Shown: positions 15,194 to 24,203 of the stretch, in pieces
Position numbering within the stretch: position 1 is the stretch's first letter
Layout: each line of letters opens with the position of its first letter
Assembly: GCA_026988315.1 (NCBI GenBank)
Contig: JALSLJ010000024.1
Coordinates: 1 to 64,000 of the forward strand
DNA from: Sulfurimonas sp.
Lineage (GTDB): Bacteria > Campylobacterota > Campylobacteria > Campylobacterales > Sulfurimonadaceae
DNA: 64,000 bases
Direction of reading: 5' to 3'
Notes under the pieces: generated by a model
Databases searched by the model: none
What the model saw: only the letters and a program-made list of their open reading frames with translations
Told to the model about the DNA's origin: nothing
Program-made: the position numbers and the translations under genes

Positions 15194-16978
15194 TTATCCT
15201 AATACTGCTACAACTTGACCTTCTACTACTTTGTCGTTTGTTGCAACATTAATAGATTTTATAACGCCACCTTTTGGTGCTACAACATCTATCTCCATTT
15301 TCATAGATTCTAAAATCATAATCACATCACCCTCTTGCACACTTTGACCTGGATTAGCAACTATTTTCCAAACATTACCCGGTAAGAGAGCTTTTATTGA
15401 GATTTCATCACCAGACGATACTGGAACTGAAGTAGATGCACTCTCCCCATTTACAGCTGTAACTTGAATATCTGCATCACCCTCTGCTACTTGAACACTA
15501 AACTTTTGACCATCTACAACTACTGTATAATTTCCGTTACCCATGTTTGAATTTCCTTCTTCTTTCATATCTGATATTTTTCTAACATTTACTTCTGCTT
15601 CACCTTTTAAGAAAGTGATACCTTTTTCTTGACAAGCGGCTGCGATAAATACATTTTCATCTGTAATCTCAATACCCTCTTCTTCAAGCTTTTTAGTCCA
15701 GTGTGCCAAAGACTTAGTCTCATCAGCATCAGCCAAATCAAGAGCATTTTTTGTTGTTGGCTCTAAGCCTAATTTTTCTGAAGCAATTTTGACAATTTCT
15801 GGATCTGGTTCAACTGGTGTTTTACCAAAGTAACCAAGCACCATTTTTCCATAACCTGGAGCTATCGCTTTCCATGGACCTTGCATAACATTATTAAGCG
15901 CTTGTTGAAAATAAAACTGAGAAACTGGAGTTACTGATGTACCATAACCACCTTTTTCCACAACTTCACGCATAGCATCGATTACATCTGGGAATCTATC
16001 TAAGATATTATTATCACGCATCATCTGCGTATTTGCAGTTAATGCACCACCTGGCATTGGCGAAAATGGAATAAGAGGAGAAACCATGGTAGCTTCTGGT
16101 GGCATAAAATAGTCAGACAATGCACCTTGAAGCTCTTTTTCATATGTTAAAATCTTTTCTATCTCTAAGCCACCAAGATCATAATCCATCCCCTTAGTAG
16201 CATGAAGAATAGTTAAAATATCTGGTTGAGAAGTACCACCTGAAACTGGTGCAGCTGCCATGTCGATACCATCTATTCCAGCATCGAGTGCAGCCATATA
16301 AGCAGCAACTGAAACACCCGCAGTTTCATGAGTATGTAAACGGAGGTGTGTCCCCTCTGGAACTAAACCACGAGCCATTTTAATAGTTTCATAAACCTTT
16401 TTAGGGCTTGAAGTACCTGATGCATCTTTAAAACAAATACTATCATATGGGATACCACTATCTAAAATATCACGAAGAGTTTTTTCATAAAACCCTACAT
16501 CATGAGCACCATGACATCCAGGAGGTAAATCCATCATAGTTACAACTATCTCATGTTTTAAACCATAATGGGAAATTCTTTCACCTGAATACTTTAAGTT
16601 TTCAATATCATTTAATGCATCAAAATTGCGGATAGTTGTAGTACCATGCTTTTTAAACATTTTTGCATGTAAGTCGATAAGCTCTTTTGAACCTGTATCG
16701 AGCATAACTGTATTAACACCACGAGCAAGAGTTTGAAGGTTCGCATCGGGTCCAACAATTTCACGAAATTTATCCATCATAGTAAACGCATCTTCATTTA
16801 AGTAAAAGTAAAGTGATTGAAACCTTGCTCCTCCACCAAACTCAAAGTGAGTAATGCCTGCATTTTTTGCGGCTTCAACCGCAGGAAAGAAATCGTCCAT
16901 TAGAACACGACCACCAAATACTGATTGGAATCCGTCTCTAAAAGTTGTGTCCATAATATCTATAAATTTTTTAGCCAT
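15194..16978 (-). CDS. oadA: Oxaloacetate decarboxylase alpha subunit / pyruvate carboxylase subunit B-type carboxyltransferase
   Basis: 594 aa. An HMG-CoA-lyase-like carboxyltransferase domain (about 1-290) starts [10 protein letters not shown], which supplies metal ligands, with HTHETAG further on. The conserved PYC/OADA domain follows (about 300-470). A linker leads to a C-terminal biotinyl domain (about 525-594) with biotin lysine in ESMKMEI. It moves CO2 between oxaloacetate and biotin; with OadB/G it decarboxylates and pumps Na+. Isolated homologues act as pyruvate carboxylase subunit B; the co-encoded beta and gamma subunits favour the pump. The start MAKKF has AAGGAT upstream. Confidence 0.92.
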   Translation of the reverse strand: MAKKFIDIMDTTFRDGFQSVFGGRVLMDDFFPAVEAAKNAGITHFEFGGGARFQSLYFYLNEDAFTMMDKFREIVGPDANLQTLARGVNTVMLDTGSKELIDLHAKMFKKHGTTTIRNFDALNDIENLKYSGERISHYGLKHEIVVTMMDLPPGCHGAHDVGFYEKTLRDILDSGIPYDSICFKDASGTSSPKKVYETIKMARGLVPEGTHLRLHTHETAGVSVAAYMAALDAGIDGIDMAAAPVSGGTSQPDILTILHATKGMDYDLGGLEIEKILTYEKELQGALSDYFMPPEATMVSPLIPFSPMPGGALTANTQMMRDNNILDRFPDVIDAMREVVEKGGYGTSVTPVSQFYFQQALNNVMQGPWKAIAPGYGKMVLGYFGKTPVEPDPEIVKIASEKLGLEPTTKNALDLADADETKSLAHWTKKLEEEGIEITDENVFIAAACQEKGITFLKGEAEVNVRKISDMKEEGNSNMGNGNYTVVVDGQKFSVQVAEGDADIQVTAVNGESASTSVPVSSGDEISIKALLPGNVWKIVANPGQSVQEGDVIMILESMKMEIDVVAPKGGVIKSINVATNDKVVEGQVVAVLG

Positions 16979-16986
16979 TTTAATCC

Positions 16987-17217
16987 TTAACCTTGTTTAT
17001 GGTGAGTAATCGCTGCTGTTATCGCCGCAATTATCTTCTTATTATCTTGTTGTTTATTCTCAGAGCCAGAAGCAACCTGCTTTGGTTCAGGGAAAAACTT
17101 TTGTATTACTATTGACATCACATTCATCATAAATATCAATATAATCAGAAAAAGGAATACCGTTCCCATCCCTAGAGCCATAAACTTAAAGCCCTCTATT
17201 ATGAGGTTTGTTTCCAT
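16987..17217 (-). CDS. oadG: Oxaloacetate decarboxylase gamma chain
   Basis: 76 aa. I start at METNLIIEGFKFMALGMG, with AAAGGT upstream. The tracked 110-aa form adds an unlikely hydrophobic leader. One membrane helix (about residues 12-34, GMGTVFLFLIILIFMMNVM) is followed by a polar tail ending HHKQG; a His-containing C-terminus that binds Zn is normal for OadG, which bridges alpha and beta subunits. First gene of the oad operon, 8 bp before oadA. Confidence 0.88.
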   Translation of the reverse strand: METNLIIEGFKFMALGMGTVFLFLIILIFMMNVMSIVIQKFFPEPKQVASGSENKQQDNKKIIAAITAAITHHKQG

Positions 17218-17370
17218 AAATTTACCTTTTTGACATATTTGCGACAAGTATAGTATAAAGATGTTTAAAAGACTTTTTAAAGTACAGCTTATTTTTAAAA
17301 TAAGTTTTAAAATAGTCATATTGTTACTTTTTGATTATATACTTCCACAAATAATTACACAGGATGAAAT

Positions 17371-17670
17371 ATGTTTAAAGATTATATAAAAAAGTTTAGG
17401 CATGCTGGTATAATCGAGGGGTATTCTTACATAACTCTTCTCTTCATTGCCATGCCCCTTAAATACTTAGCAGATATGCCATTAGCTGTTAAAATTGTTG
17501 GAATGACTCACGGCATTCTTTTTATTGTATTTTGTATCCTTTTGCTAAAAGCTTGGGAAGAAGCAGAGTGGTCGTTTAAAGAAAGTGCAATCTTTTTTAT
17601 AGCTTCCCTTATCCCTTTTGGAACATTTTTCACTGATAAAAAAATTAAAGCTTATGAGTCAAATAATTAA
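17371..17670 (+). CDS. DUF3817-family small membrane protein
   Basis: 99 aa with three membrane helices (about 20-36, 43-62, 72-90). The pattern GIIEGYSYITLLFIAMPLKY, then VGMTHGILFIVFCILL with a buried His, is that of DUF3817 integral membrane proteins, which have no established function. A tail of charged residues (DKKIKAYESNN) follows. It is divergent from oadG and stands 52 bases ahead of another small membrane gene; a TATAAT-like sequence in that gap suggests separate promoters. Confidence 0.75.
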   Translation: MFKDYIKKFRHAGIIEGYSYITLLFIAMPLKYLADMPLAVKIVGMTHGILFIVFCILLLKAWEEAEWSFKESAIFFIASLIPFGTFFTDKKIKAYESNN

Positions 17671-17722
17671 AAGTATTATTTAGATATAATTACAAACTTT
17701 TAAATTAAGGACTAACAATATT

Positions 17723-18025
17723 ATGATAGCTGGGATGAACGAACAAGATTTAATAGCATATTTAATTTTTGGTCTTATACTCAATTTTCTTTTTTCAATT
17801 TTATTTGGAATTTATCTTAGTAAAAACATTGGTATGCAAGAGATGATAGAGTCAAAAGGGGATAAAGAGCAATCACTATTAGTGAGCCTTAGTCTTCTTA
17901 TCCCTTATGCAAAAATGATGATAACTTTATATAGAGTTGCGATACTTCAACTTTACTTTTTAAACAAAGGTCACACACATAAAGAATTTTGGGTTTATAT
18001 GACTCATGAGCGCACAAAATCTTAA
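17723..18025 (+). CDS. Hypothetical small membrane protein
   Basis: 100 aa, one clear N-terminal helix (about 10-32, LIAYLIFGLILNFLFSILFG), a second moderately hydrophobic stretch (about 50-75) and a charged tail. I recognise no family. AAGGAC lies before the ATG (position 17723); an internal MNEQDL start is possible. Its stop is 3 bases from the stop of the convergent flippase gene. Function unknown. Confidence 0.6.
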   Translation: MIAGMNEQDLIAYLIFGLILNFLFSILFGIYLSKNIGMQEMIESKGDKEQSLLVSLSLLIPYAKMMITLYRVAILQLYFLNKGHTHKEFWVYMTHERTKS

Positions 18026-18028
18026 TCT

Positions 18029-19270
18029 CTACAAAGAGCTTTTCAGCTCTTTCATTACCCTCTTTTGTACAAAATAAGAGACAATAAACATAATCACATA
18101 GCTCGACACTAAAGCTATAATCACAGATATAATACTTTGTGAAACAAAGTAGTATATAAAATAAAAAACTATCACTAATGACACAACACCTAAAAGTCTA
18201 ATAAATAATGCACTTAAAAATGCACCACTAGCTTTTATAAATGCAACTTGATATGCGTTTACAATCAAAAATATAAAGAAAAATGAGAGATGCTTGAGCA
18301 TTAAAGAAGCATTAGCATACTCAGGTGGAAAAAGAGATGCGATAATTTGCTCAGAAAACAGCAATGAAACAGATACGAAAAAAGCACTTACAATAAATGC
18401 ATATTTCAATATCCAGTTTTTTAGTGCATCTATCTCATGAAATTTTTTCTCTGCAATTAATTGTGATAATTCTGGCAAGACAAATCTAAATATTGGAAAA
18501 ACAAAGAGCATAATCATATATGAGAAAATTGGCTTCGAGACAACTTGAAAGTCACCTAACTCTTCAGCACTAAAATAATTAATCATAAATAAAACAGCAA
18601 TATAAAAAAGCACAATCCCCGAACCAAACTCGACAGTTGAAATAACAGAATTTTTTAGAAACTTTATAGTTTTTTCATCAAAATCTGGTTGTTCAAACGA
18701 AATAACCTTACAATGCTTTTTTTTCTTTCTATACATGTATAAACTAACCAATAAGGTACTCAGTATTGTTGCAATAAAAAGTGACTGAACTCCATCTACA
18801 CTAAAGATATAAAAGGCAAATAAAAACCAAGCAAGAAGCAAGATAGGCTCTAAAATCGTTACAATATTTATAGCACTATATACTCTATACATCGCTATTA
18901 TATTTGAAAAATATATGCTTAGACTTATCCCAATTACTGTTGCAACAAGATACCAATAATCTACATCCACCCCTATTTTATGCTTCAAAAATGGTATAAC
19001 TAAAGCCCAAACAATTAAAACAACAACAATTAGTACACCTCTAAATACATTCACTATCATCTGGGCGTTTTTCATTTGAGCAAATGTTACAACCATAGAT
19101 GAGCGAAAACCTACTAAAATTAAAAGTGTTACTGTAAAGATGTCTATAGCAGTAAAATAGAGCGTTAACATAGACTTCTCAATAAGGTTCGCAGAGATCA
19201 CTTTAAATGTAAAATTTACAATAATACTGGCAAGTGTAAACAAAATACCACTATAAAAAAACTTTTTCAC
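18029..19270 (-). CDS. MOP-superfamily oligosaccharide flippase-like protein
   Basis: 413 aa with about 12-14 hydrophobic helices and no soluble domain. The N-terminal FYSGILFTLASIIVNFTFKVISANL and the internal YFSAEELGDFQVVSKPI, where Wzx proteins have LGxYxxA, place it among polysaccharide flippases of the MATE/MOP superfamily that move lipid-linked sugars across the inner membrane. No glycosyltransferases are adjacent, so the substrate cannot be inferred. The start is GTG with AAGG upstream. The gene is 3 bases after the nuclease-like gene, in a two-gene operon. Confidence 0.75.
   Translation of the reverse strand: MKKFFYSGILFTLASIIVNFTFKVISANLIEKSMLTLYFTAIDIFTVTLLILVGFRSSMVVTFAQMKNAQMIVNVFRGVLIVVVLIVWALVIPFLKHKIGVDVDYWYLVATVIGISLSIYFSNIIAMYRVYSAINIVTILEPILLLAWFLFAFYIFSVDGVQSLFIATILSTLLVSLYMYRKKKKHCKVISFEQPDFDEKTIKFLKNSVISTVEFGSGIVLFYIAVLFMINYFSAEELGDFQVVSKPIFSYMIMLFVFPIFRFVLPELSQLIAEKKFHEIDALKNWILKYAFIVSAFFVSVSLLFSEQIIASLFPPEYANASLMLKHLSFFFIFLIVNAYQVAFIKASGAFLSALFIRLLGVVSLVIVFYFIYYFVSQSIISVIIALVSSYVIMFIVSYFVQKRVMKELKSSL
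18033..18052. terminator. Bidirectional hairpin at the convergent 3' ends
   Basis: Perfect 8-bp stem AAAGAGCT-TTTC-AGCTCTTT between the + strand 100-aa gene and the - strand flippase gene. It overlaps the last codons of the flippase (ELKSSL), so the terminator is partly coding. Confidence 0.6.
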
Positions 19271-19273
19271 ATA

Positions 19274-19792
19274 CTACCTTTGCTTGCTAAGTTCAGATAT
19301 ACAATTTTTCAAAATTTTTGAATTCCACATCCCAATTTTTTCTGCTTTAGCTTTAAACTCTGCTTTTTGATAACTATAAATAAACTCTTCATCTTTAAAT
19401 TGAGGTTTCACTACTGCTAATCCTTTTTTTAGTAATTGCTCTGCTAAAGTGATCTCACCTTGAGCATATAAAATACATCTCTTATCTTTTAACTCTAAAT
19501 GATATGTCTGTCTTACCTCTAAAATACCATCAGTGAAATATTTTAAAGTTGGATTTTTTTTGTAAAACCCAACTATGCTTTGTTGGCATATGGATTCTTT
19601 CTCTGAGCTACTATATAGTCGCTCTAGTGTCACAACACCATAAGGGGTACAATAAAAGCTGTAATTGTCTATGCCAAATTTTTGAGTGTCATTTGATATT
19701 ACATTCATAAGTATCCCTAAGGTTGGCTCTTTAGCCTTCAGCGTGGTAAATATTAAGATATGTAGGAAAATAAAGAATATAATTTTACGCAT
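19274..19792 (-). CDS. Secreted nuclease-like (SNase-fold) protein
   Basis: 172 aa with a signal peptide (about 1-20, FTTLKAKE). The C-terminal half (ITLAEQLLKKGLAVVKPQF, then SYQKAEFKAKAEKIGMW) fits the end of staphylococcal-nuclease-like domains, where A-x-x-L-x-x-x-GxA and AE...AK..G.W are conserved. The usual N-terminal catalytic Arg/Asp/Glu pattern is not clear, so enzyme activity is uncertain. Three cysteines could form disulfides. It is the first gene of the flippase pair. The C-terminal match is convincing, the overall function less so. Confidence 0.6.
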   Translation of the reverse strand: MRKIIFFIFLHILIFTTLKAKEPTLGILMNVISNDTQKFGIDNYSFYCTPYGVVTLERLYSSSEKESICQQSIVGFYKKNPTLKYFTDGILEVRQTYHLELKDKRCILYAQGEITLAEQLLKKGLAVVKPQFKDEEFIYSYQKAEFKAKAEKIGMWNSKILKNCISELSKQR

Positions 19793-19843
19793 ATAGTATT
19801 TTACATGATATAATTAAACATATAAATTTAATTTAGGCAATTT

Positions 19844-20008
19844 ATGGAAGATTACAAACTAAAACTTACTCTTAGTGTTCTCGGTGGCATAGTTTTTTCA
19901 TTTATATTCATACTACTTGCTTTTGCACTTCCAACAAAAGAGCCAGAAGTTCTCAAAAAACCTGAAAATAGACTAGAAGCAGTTTCACAATCATTTAAAG
20001 ATAGATAG
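19844..20008 (+). CDS. Small single-span membrane protein, 54 aa
   Basis: Too short for the ORF track. It starts MEDYKLKLTLSVLGG, has one strong membrane helix (about 9-30) and a charged tail ending SFKDR. AGG is about 6 bases before the ATG and a TATAAT-like sequence lies about 35 bases upstream in the divergent gap from the nuclease-like gene. Its stop is one base from the convergent MltC-like stop. Codon usage resembles neighbours. No family recognised. Confidence 0.6.
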   Translation: MEDYKLKLTLSVLGGIVFSFIFILLAFALPTKEPEVLKKPENRLEAVSQSFKDR

Positions 20009-20009
20009 A

Positions 20010-21176
20010 TTATGTACCATAGACTTTTTTATATGCACTCATTCTTTTAGTAACTCTCTTTAGGTAGTGTTTTGGTTCATCCCATCTCAAATCTTTTAGC
20101 AGTTTATTATATACCTGTTCTGGAGTTAATTTATTTATCAAAGGGGCAGCTTTATTCATATTGTAAGTTTTAGTAAATGCCCATGCAATATTCCCAGCAC
20201 CAGTATTGTAAGCCGCTATAGCACAGTAAAGTCTGCTATCTGGATTTTTAATTTTTCTTAAATATCGATAGTAAAGTATATGCAAATAAGCTGTACCCAT
20301 GGTGATATTGTTTGTACTGTCATAAAGATAGCTTCCACTTACTAGCTTTTTTTTCTTATATAAAAAATTATATGTGTCTATACCTGCTGTTTTTGGGACT
20401 ATTTGCATTAGTCCATACGCAGGGATGTGAGAGCGTGCTCTTGGGTTAAAGTTACTCTCTGTATGCATAATCGCAAAAATTAAAGGAAGCGGAAGCTTTT
20501 GTTTTTTTGCATGTTTTTTGATAGTTTTTTCATAAACTTTAGAGCGTTTAATCATCGCATCTTTAGGCATTTTCACACTAACTTTATAAACTTTGGCATG
20601 CTTTATCTTGCTTGAATTTACAGCTACCATTTTTGCAGTTGTTACATTTTTATGTACATAGTCTCTCACACTCTTTTTTGTTGGAGGTTTATTAAAAACA
20701 ACTGTTGCAAGTATGGGTTCTGCTTTTACCTTACCATCAACCATCCCATCTGGTTTTTTTAGTTTTGCTAATTTTTTCTCTAAAGGGTCGGTCTCTTGTA
20801 CGGTTTTAGTGTCTATTGTAACAACTTTAGCAAGAGCCACCTGTAATTTTTGCTTTGCTTCTTCTGGTGAACTAGCAATAGTCTCAACAGTAATAAGCTC
20901 TTTTGAAAAATCAACATCAGTTCTAGTCTTTTTATCTTTAGTGTAGCCTACCCAAGTTTTTTTCGTTGATAACTTTGGTTCATCCCAAAAAGCACCAATC
21001 TCTTTTTTATAATCATTAAATGCTTTCATTTGAGCTTTTTTATACTCTGCAAAACCCTCTTCTTGAGACTTTTTATAAGAGTTAAAACCCTGCATTTGTT
21101 CTTTTTGAAACTCCGCTGCTGTCTGTGCGTTTATGCTTACTACGAAAAAAATAAACAATACCAATACTTTTAGCAT
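20010..21176 (-). CDS. Membrane-bound lytic murein transglycosylase, MltC-like
   Basis: 388 aa. A signal peptide (about 1-18) precedes about three imperfect 11-12-residue repeats (FNSYKKSQEEG, FAEYKKAQMKA, FNDYKKEIGAF). A middle domain follows as in MltC, then the SLT goose-lysozyme-like domain with catalytic Glu in IMHTESNFNPRA (about residue 243), AYGLMQIVP and IAAYNTGAGN. It cleaves peptidoglycan between MurNAc and GlcNAc with 1,6-anhydro formation. No lipobox cysteine is seen, so unlike E. coli MltC it may be periplasmic. Likely monocistronic, or cotranscribed with the SLC13 gene 16 bp upstream. Confidence 0.85.
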   Translation of the reverse strand: MLKVLVLFIFFVVSINAQTAAEFQKEQMQGFNSYKKSQEEGFAEYKKAQMKAFNDYKKEIGAFWDEPKLSTKKTWVGYTKDKKTRTDVDFSKELITVETIASSPEEAKQKLQVALAKVVTIDTKTVQETDPLEKKLAKLKKPDGMVDGKVKAEPILATVVFNKPPTKKSVRDYVHKNVTTAKMVAVNSSKIKHAKVYKVSVKMPKDAMIKRSKVYEKTIKKHAKKQKLPLPLIFAIMHTESNFNPRARSHIPAYGLMQIVPKTAGIDTYNFLYKKKKLVSGSYLYDSTNNITMGTAYLHILYYRYLRKIKNPDSRLYCAIAAYNTGAGNIAWAFTKTYNMNKAAPLINKLTPEQVYNKLLKDLRWDEPKHYLKRVTKRMSAYKKVYGT

Positions 21177-21192
21177 TTAAAAATCCTCTTAT

Positions 21193-22548
21193 TTATAAAA
21201 TATTTGACCAGAAAAACTGAGCAACTATTACTATGAAAAATATCCCTATAAAGTTTAAAATAATACCATAACGAATCATATCTTTCACTTTAACTGCGCC
21301 ACTACTCATCGCTATAGCATTTGGCGGAGTAGCGATTGGGAGCATAAATGCGTAACTTGCACATAGAGTTGCTACCATCATGAAAAGAGTTATATTGATA
21401 CCCGTTTGTTCTGCAACTGCATAAATCACAGGAAGCATGATGGAGATAAGAGCTGTATTGGATGTTATCTCTGTTGTAAAGGTTATCAGCATCGCCACAC
21501 TAAACAAGAGCAGTATAGGAGGCAAGTCAGTCATAACTATAAGATAAGATGCCACTTCATCAGCAAGTCCAGTCGCCGCAAAAGCCTTCGCTATAGAAAA
21601 ACCAGCACCAAACAAAAACATAATCTGATACGGGATTTTAGACCAGTCCTCTTTCCACTCTAAAACATTAAAAGGTGGCATAAAAAGTAAGAGACCAACT
21701 CCTAAAAGTATTCCAGCTTCACTAAGACCAAGTCCACCCCAAAAAGGCTTCATAGGAGCATTTACTAGCAATAGCAAAATCAAACCACCCATAAGAAAAA
21801 CTATCTTCTTTTGAGTTACATCCAAAGGTTTTATTTCAAAATTTGTATCTATATTTTTATTTTCAACACCTAAACTTAAAAGAAAAGCAACTACAACAAA
21901 CATAAGCAATACAAGTGGAGCCACCATCCACATCCATTGAAAAAATGGGATAACATCCATCCCCTTATCTTGCATAATACCAAGTAAAATGAGGTTTGGC
22001 GGAGTACCAATAGGGGTTAAAATTCCACCAACACTAGCACCATAAGCGATAGCTAAAGCAAATCTCATCTTTAACTTAATCTCATTCGTAATAAAAAGTG
22101 CAATCGACATAAGCAAAAGTGTCGTAGTTGTGTTTGAGAGTATAGAACTTAACATCCCTGATGTAATCACTAAAGAGAAAATCATACCGCGTGGAGTGCT
22201 AGGAAACAACCCCAACATCTTATCCGCTATCCACAGATGTAAATTTGATTTTTCAACCGCAATAGCAAGTAAAAAACCACCTAAAAACAAGAAAATAATA
22301 GGATGTGCGTAATTAACCGTAGTCTCTTTTGTTGTCAATATAGAAAAAGCGGGAAATAAAATAATAGGGATAAGAGAAACTACACCTAAAGGCAAGCCTT
22401 CATTTGTCCAAAGAGTAACCAAGAATGCTATTAGCCCCAAAAGCGTTGCTTGTGTTGTATTAAAGATACTTAATGATAAAGCAAATGCTAAAATTCCAAC
22501 TAAAATTCCAAAACCTATCTTTTTAAACTGTTCCATGTGCTGTGCCAT
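21193..22548 (-). CDS. SLC13/DASS-family anion:Na+ symporter
   Basis: 451 aa, about 11 helices. The two family Ser-Asn-Thr motifs are visible: LSNTTTTLL in the first half and TSNTALISI in the second, with ATPPNAIAMSSGA near the end and GTPPNLILLG in the middle. Family members import dicarboxylates, citrate, sulfate or phosphate with Na+; substrate cannot be told from sequence here. With the Na+ pump OadAB in the same region, dicarboxylate uptake is an attractive guess. I start at MAQHMEQF because GGAGAAA lies correctly before this ATG and inside the longer tracked version. Confidence 0.85.
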   Translation of the reverse strand: MAQHMEQFKKIGFGILVGILAFALSLSIFNTTQATLLGLIAFLVTLWTNEGLPLGVVSLIPIILFPAFSILTTKETTVNYAHPIIFLFLGGFLLAIAVEKSNLHLWIADKMLGLFPSTPRGMIFSLVITSGMLSSILSNTTTTLLLMSIALFITNEIKLKMRFALAIAYGASVGGILTPIGTPPNLILLGIMQDKGMDVIPFFQWMWMVAPLVLLMFVVVAFLLSLGVENKNIDTNFEIKPLDVTQKKIVFLMGGLILLLLVNAPMKPFWGGLGLSEAGILLGVGLLLFMPPFNVLEWKEDWSKIPYQIMFLFGAGFSIAKAFAATGLADEVASYLIVMTDLPPILLLFSVAMLITFTTEITSNTALISIMLPVIYAVAEQTGINITLFMMVATLCASYAFMLPIATPPNAIAMSSGAVKVKDMIRYGIILNFIGIFFIVIVAQFFWSNIL

Positions 22549-22609
22549 ACTACTTTCTCCTATAGGCAATGATATTGAGTATATTATCAGTCATAATCGC
22601 TGTTTATTG

Positions 22610-23497
22610 CTAACTTGAGAGTAAATCTTTTAGAGATTTATATGGATTTTTACCCTCTAAAAGTTCATACACTTCATGTGCTATAGGGAGATACAAATCT
22701 TTTACTTCTGCTATCTCATGAAGCGCATAAGCGGTACCGATACCCTCTGCTACCTCACCCAAATCATTAAGAATTTGCTCTTGCGTTTTTCTTTTTGCTA
22801 AACCAAGTCCAACACGGAAGTTTCTACTCATAGTGGATGATGCTGTTAAAAACAGATCTCCAGCTCCACTAAGTCCTATAAAACTTTCATCTTTAGCACC
22901 ATAAACATGACCAAATCTTTGCATCTCAACTAAACCACGAGAGATTAATGATGCAGCAGCATTTTTGCCTAAACCTAAGCCCTCACAAACTCCAGCAGCT
23001 ATCGCTATAACATTTTTATACGCACCAGCAACTTCAGCACCCATAACATCTGTAGAGGTATATGTTTTTATAAACGATGGGAAAAAGGAGGCAAACTTTT
23101 CACTCACCTCTTCATTGTGAGCATTAACAACTAAAGCAGTTGGCAATGATTTTTGAACCTCTGTTGCAAAAGATGGACCTGAGAGAAAAGCGATATTTTC
23201 ATCTGGAACATGTTTACCATATATGTCATTTAAAAACTTACCTGTTGTAGCTTCTATCCCTTTTGCAGCAACTAAAACCTTTTGTCCACTAAATACAAAA
23301 TGCTCATCTAACCATGATGAAATTTGTTGTGCAGGTATTGCTATAACTAAATACTTGCACTGTAAAATCTCTTCTAGTGATACAAAATTTTTCACATCTC
23401 TGGGTGTTCTTGAGGTTATAAAAACTTCATTTTTTTCTGACAATGCAAAAGCTAGGGCAGAACCCCATTTACCTGCTCCTATGACTCCAATCAACAT
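22610..23497 (-). CDS. gpsA: NAD(P)H-dependent glycerol-3-phosphate dehydrogenase
   Basis: 295 aa. It makes sn-glycerol-3-phosphate from dihydroxyacetone phosphate for phospholipid synthesis in the cytosol. Signatures are the Rossmann IGAGKWGSALA, FLSGPSFATEV, the conserved AGAYKNVIAIAAGVCEGLGLGKNA with the catalytic Lys, and GLSGAGDLFLT. The ATG at 23497 is preferred over the tracked GTG one codon upstream because GGGAG is 8 bases before it. It overlaps the end of the RCK gene by 29 bp and ends the gatB operon. Confidence 0.93.
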   Translation of the reverse strand: MLIGVIGAGKWGSALAFALSEKNEVFITSRTPRDVKNFVSLEEILQCKYLVIAIPAQQISSWLDEHFVFSGQKVLVAAKGIEATTGKFLNDIYGKHVPDENIAFLSGPSFATEVQKSLPTALVVNAHNEEVSEKFASFFPSFIKTYTSTDVMGAEVAGAYKNVIAIAAGVCEGLGLGKNAAASLISRGLVEMQRFGHVYGAKDESFIGLSGAGDLFLTASSTMSRNFRVGLGLAKRKTQEQILNDLGEVAEGIGTAYALHEIAEVKDLYLPIAHEVYELLEGKNPYKSLKDLLSS

Positions 23498-24203
23498 CAC
23501 ATCTACTCCCTATTAATTTTTCAAACTCTTCTATATCTTTTGCATACCCAACAACAATAAATATATCTCCATTTTTTATAGCATGGTGTTTTGCTTTTGA
23601 TGAGTAGATAAACTCAGTACTCATATCTTCATGCATAATAGAGAGTACAATAACTCCATGTTTCTTACTCCACTCTACATCAGATGGGTATTTTCCATCA
23701 AAATAGCTGTGGTTTTCTACTTTTATTTGAGCAATTTTCAAGTCACTAGTTTCATAAAGTATATTATGTAAAACATCAGTAATAATAGGCTTATTTAGCA
23801 TCTCTACAATTATATCAGCTGTTGTTTGAACCAGCGGAATAACTTTATTTGCTCCAGCCATAGTGAGTTTATTAGCACTCTCTTTATTTTTTGATAAGGC
23901 TATTATGGTTAAATCACTAAATGATGCCCTCAAAGAGATTGTTAAAAATATATTTTTTGCATCATTTTCAAGCACACAAAAAGCTATTGATTTCTGCATA
24001 TCATAAGTACTTTTAAAATCTTCCCAATCATCACTCAAGTCAAAACTATTTACCTCATATAACTCATCACTTTTTTCAATCATATCTTCATCTAATTCAA
24101 AAATATGCACATCAGGATATTTATGCACAATATTTTGAACAATCTTCAAAGAGTAATCATTCCGTCCAAATATCAAAGCACTTGTTTTTTTAGAATCCAT
24201 CAT
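23469..24203 (-). CDS. Stand-alone RCK (TrkA-type) potassium-channel regulatory protein
   Basis: 244 aa with a degenerate Rossmann-like RCK-N fold (about 5-130: SALIFGRNDYSLKIVQNIV, ISLRASFSDLTIIALSKN, AGANKVIPLVQTTA) and an RCK-C domain (about 155-235: KHGVIVLSIM, NGDIFIVVGYAKDIEEFEKLI). It has no membrane segments. GxGxxG reads FGRNDYS, so nucleotide binding may be altered. It begins inside the stop of the K+ channel gene (ATGA overlap), suggesting it joins the channel's gating ring as a second RCK layer. This pairing is inferred. Confidence 0.8.
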   Translation of the reverse strand: MMDSKKTSALIFGRNDYSLKIVQNIVHKYPDVHIFELDEDMIEKSDELYEVNSFDLSDDWEDFKSTYDMQKSIAFCVLENDAKNIFLTISLRASFSDLTIIALSKNKESANKLTMAGANKVIPLVQTTADIIVEMLNKPIITDVLHNILYETSDLKIAQIKVENHSYFDGKYPSDVEWSKKHGVIVLSIMHEDMSTEFIYSSKAKHHAIKNGDIFIVVGYAKDIEEFEKLIGSRCDVDWSHRSR

